NCBI GenBank assembly: GCA_964506785.1 | Contig: CAZDME010000075.1 | Location: 1-5,125, forward strand | Direction of reading: 5' to 3' | DNA: 5,125 bases | Source of the DNA: CAZDME01 sp964506785 [NCBI: uncultured bacterium] | Lineage (GTDB): Bacteria > CAZDME01 > JAYEMH01 | Part shown: in pieces, positions 3,919 to 5,125 of the stretch | Layout: each line of letters opens with the position of its first letter | How positions within the stretch are numbered: position 1 is the first letter of the stretch | Notes under the pieces: model-generated | The model's input: the letters and a program-made list of their open reading frames with translations, nothing else | Database searches by the model: none | What the model was told of the DNA's origin: nothing | Program-made: the position numbers and the translations under genes

Positions 3919-5125
3919 TCAGGATGCCGCTGATTGGGATTCATCCAGTGAATGCGTGGGCGCAACGATTCTTTCAAGCCGATTACCATGATATTTCTTA
4001 ACCATTTCTCTCACTGTTGAATTTTCATCTATTTTATAAATATCTACAAAATTCTCCTTCAGCATATAAAAAGATAACTCCCCTATTTGGCAGGTGAACA
4101 ATATATCCAGCTTGTACTTAATGACCGCTTTTATGACCTTAATTCCTATATGTTTCTTTTCGTCCAAAAACTCATTATAATAAAAATCCTCTATTTCCGC
4201 GCCTTTATCGCTCATGCGTAAAATAATATAGTACGGGGCTCGTCCGAAATGGCCGTGAACTTTTGAATTTAAACCGTCGATATCTTTCACCGGAATAATT
4301 GCCGACACAATGCTCTGCCTTGAAGGCTCAACATGTATAAAAACGGATTCGACATCTCCATAAGTTTTTATTATAGAATTTTCTGTTTTATCCGCGAGTT
4401 CATGCGCCCGATACAAAGGAAGCAAAGGCGAGGTCTGAATCTTACATTCCACCATTTTAAAAGGGCCTGATTGGCGGATTTTGACTTCACTCGTTCCCTT
4501 AACACCGTATATCTCATTTATCTTCTTCTCGATAAGAGATGCGAGCGCGGGGTCTAAATTGGCGTCTAAAAGCGCCAATAAAGACATCCATACGCTCCTG
4601 ATTCCTAATTTAACGATTAAAAGCGAAATAAAGACTATAATAAGCCCTTCTATAAGGGGAATCCGCAAATACGCCAGCCATATTCCCGCCAGAACGACTA
4701 TCGAAGTGATAATATCTAAAAATGATTCCTGGGCATTGGCTATAAGGGATTGGGAATTGATTTCTTTACCTGTCTTTTTTTCTTTTCTGGCTATAAAAAA
4801 AGCTCCTATGGCCGATAATCCACTTACAAAAAGAGGTAAAACAGGCAACTCCCCTTTTTGGGTTACATGAAAAAATTTATGAAAACCTTCTTTGAATATC
4901 CCGGCGCCGGCCGCGATTATAAAAATCCCTATCAAAAGAGTAACTAACGTTTCTGCCTTATACAATCCATATGGAAACTTCGCGCTTTTTTTCTTCCCTG
5001 CCAGCCAGAGCCCAAATCCGGAAGCGAAAATGGCCAAAAGGTCTGCCCCGCTATGAAAAGCATCAGCTAACAGTATCTTTGAATCGAAAAGATATCCTAT
5101 AGCACCTTTGGTTACCGCTAAAAGC
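3919..5125 (-). CDS. CDF cation transporter fused to a C-terminal NifX/NifB-type domain, 5' partial
   Basis: At least 401 residues, open to the right edge; about 20-30 N-terminal residues are probably missing. The frame is coding upstream of the TTG at 5037, reading FDSKILLADAFHSGADL just before it, so that TTG is not the start. Numbering from the first full codon (5124), the protein holds transmembrane segments of a cation diffusion facilitator to about residue 180, with the TM2 site H24-S-G-A-D28 and the TM5 site E133-S-F-L-D137. The cytoplasmic CDF dimerisation domain follows (about 187-267, ending FIHVEP), then a NifX/NifB-type (Nitro_FeMo-Co) domain at about 272-377 with GHFGRAPYY at 291-299. 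CDFs export Zn, Fe, Mn, Co or Ni by proton exchange; NifX-type domains bind iron-sulfur or FeMo-co precursors. The fusion suggests that transport or its control senses a bound metallocluster. A CooC-like ATPase gene follows after 34 bases. Confidence 0.92.
   Translation of the reverse strand, partial: LLAVTKGAIGYLFDSKILLADAFHSGADLLAIFASGFGLWLAGKKKSAKFPYGLYKAETLVTLLIGIFIIAAGAGIFKEGFHKFFHVTQKGELPVLPLFVSGLSAIGAFFIARKEKKTGKEINSQSLIANAQESFLDIITSIVVLAGIWLAYLRIPLIEGLIIVFISLLIVKLGIRSVWMSLLALLDANLDPALASLIEKKINEIYGVKGTSEVKIRQSGPFKMVECKIQTSPLLPLYRAHELADKTENSIIKTYGDVESVFIHVEPSRQSIVSAIIPVKDIDGLNSKVHGHFGRAPYYIILRMSDKGAEIEDFYYNEFLDEKKHIGIKVIKAVIKYKLDILFTCQIGELSFYMLKENFVDIYKIDENSTVREMVKKYHGNRLERIVAPTHSLDESQSAAS

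Noticed and set aside
4481-4870. 129-codon plus-strand frame
   Set aside because: It is antisense to the membrane part of the CDF gene; the composition is that of a mirrored hydrophobic gene and no family is recognised.

Overview
All nine supported features with gene or promoter character lie on the minus strand, so the window reads right to left as two successive transcription units separated by one 353-base non-coding stretch (1909-2261). Base composition is moderately AT-rich. The gene set (a CooC-type CxC ATPase, DUF1638, a NifX-type domain, UvsE and TspO) suggests an uncultured anaerobic bacterium, possibly of the Omnitrophota/OP3 kind. That placement is inference from gene types only; the window contains no rRNA or other phylogenetic marker.

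Unit A (5125 down to 2262) starts outside the window. It holds: a cation diffusion facilitator (CDF) transporter fused to a C-terminal NifX/NifB-type domain (5' end missing); a CooC-like MinD-superfamily ATPase with a CxC motif; a DUF1638 protein with three spaced cysteines; and a 64-residue charged helical protein starting at TTG. Spacings are 34, 1 and 32 bases. The combination of metal transporter, cofactor-binding domain, metallochaperone ATPase and Cys-rich DUF1638 looks like an uncharacterised metal or metallocofactor handling module. This is the most interesting part of the window.

The region 1909-2261 holds no convincing gene. It contains an extended -10 promoter for unit B, two alternative leader hairpins, a bulged hairpin with a GAAA loop, three helically phased A-tracts, an 11-bp perfect inverted repeat 208 bases apart and a weak terminator candidate for unit A.

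Unit B (1908 down to 1) holds: a pyridoxamine-phosphate-oxidase-like flavin protein (GTG start), the UV damage endonuclease UvsE, a TspO/MBR tryptophan-rich membrane protein and the first 32 codons of a lipoprotein that runs off the left edge. The first two overlap as ATGA, the next two are one base apart, and the lipoprotein follows after 11 bases. UvsE repairs UV photoproducts and TspO proteins bind porphyrins, so a light or photo-oxidative stress role for this unit is plausible but not demonstrated.
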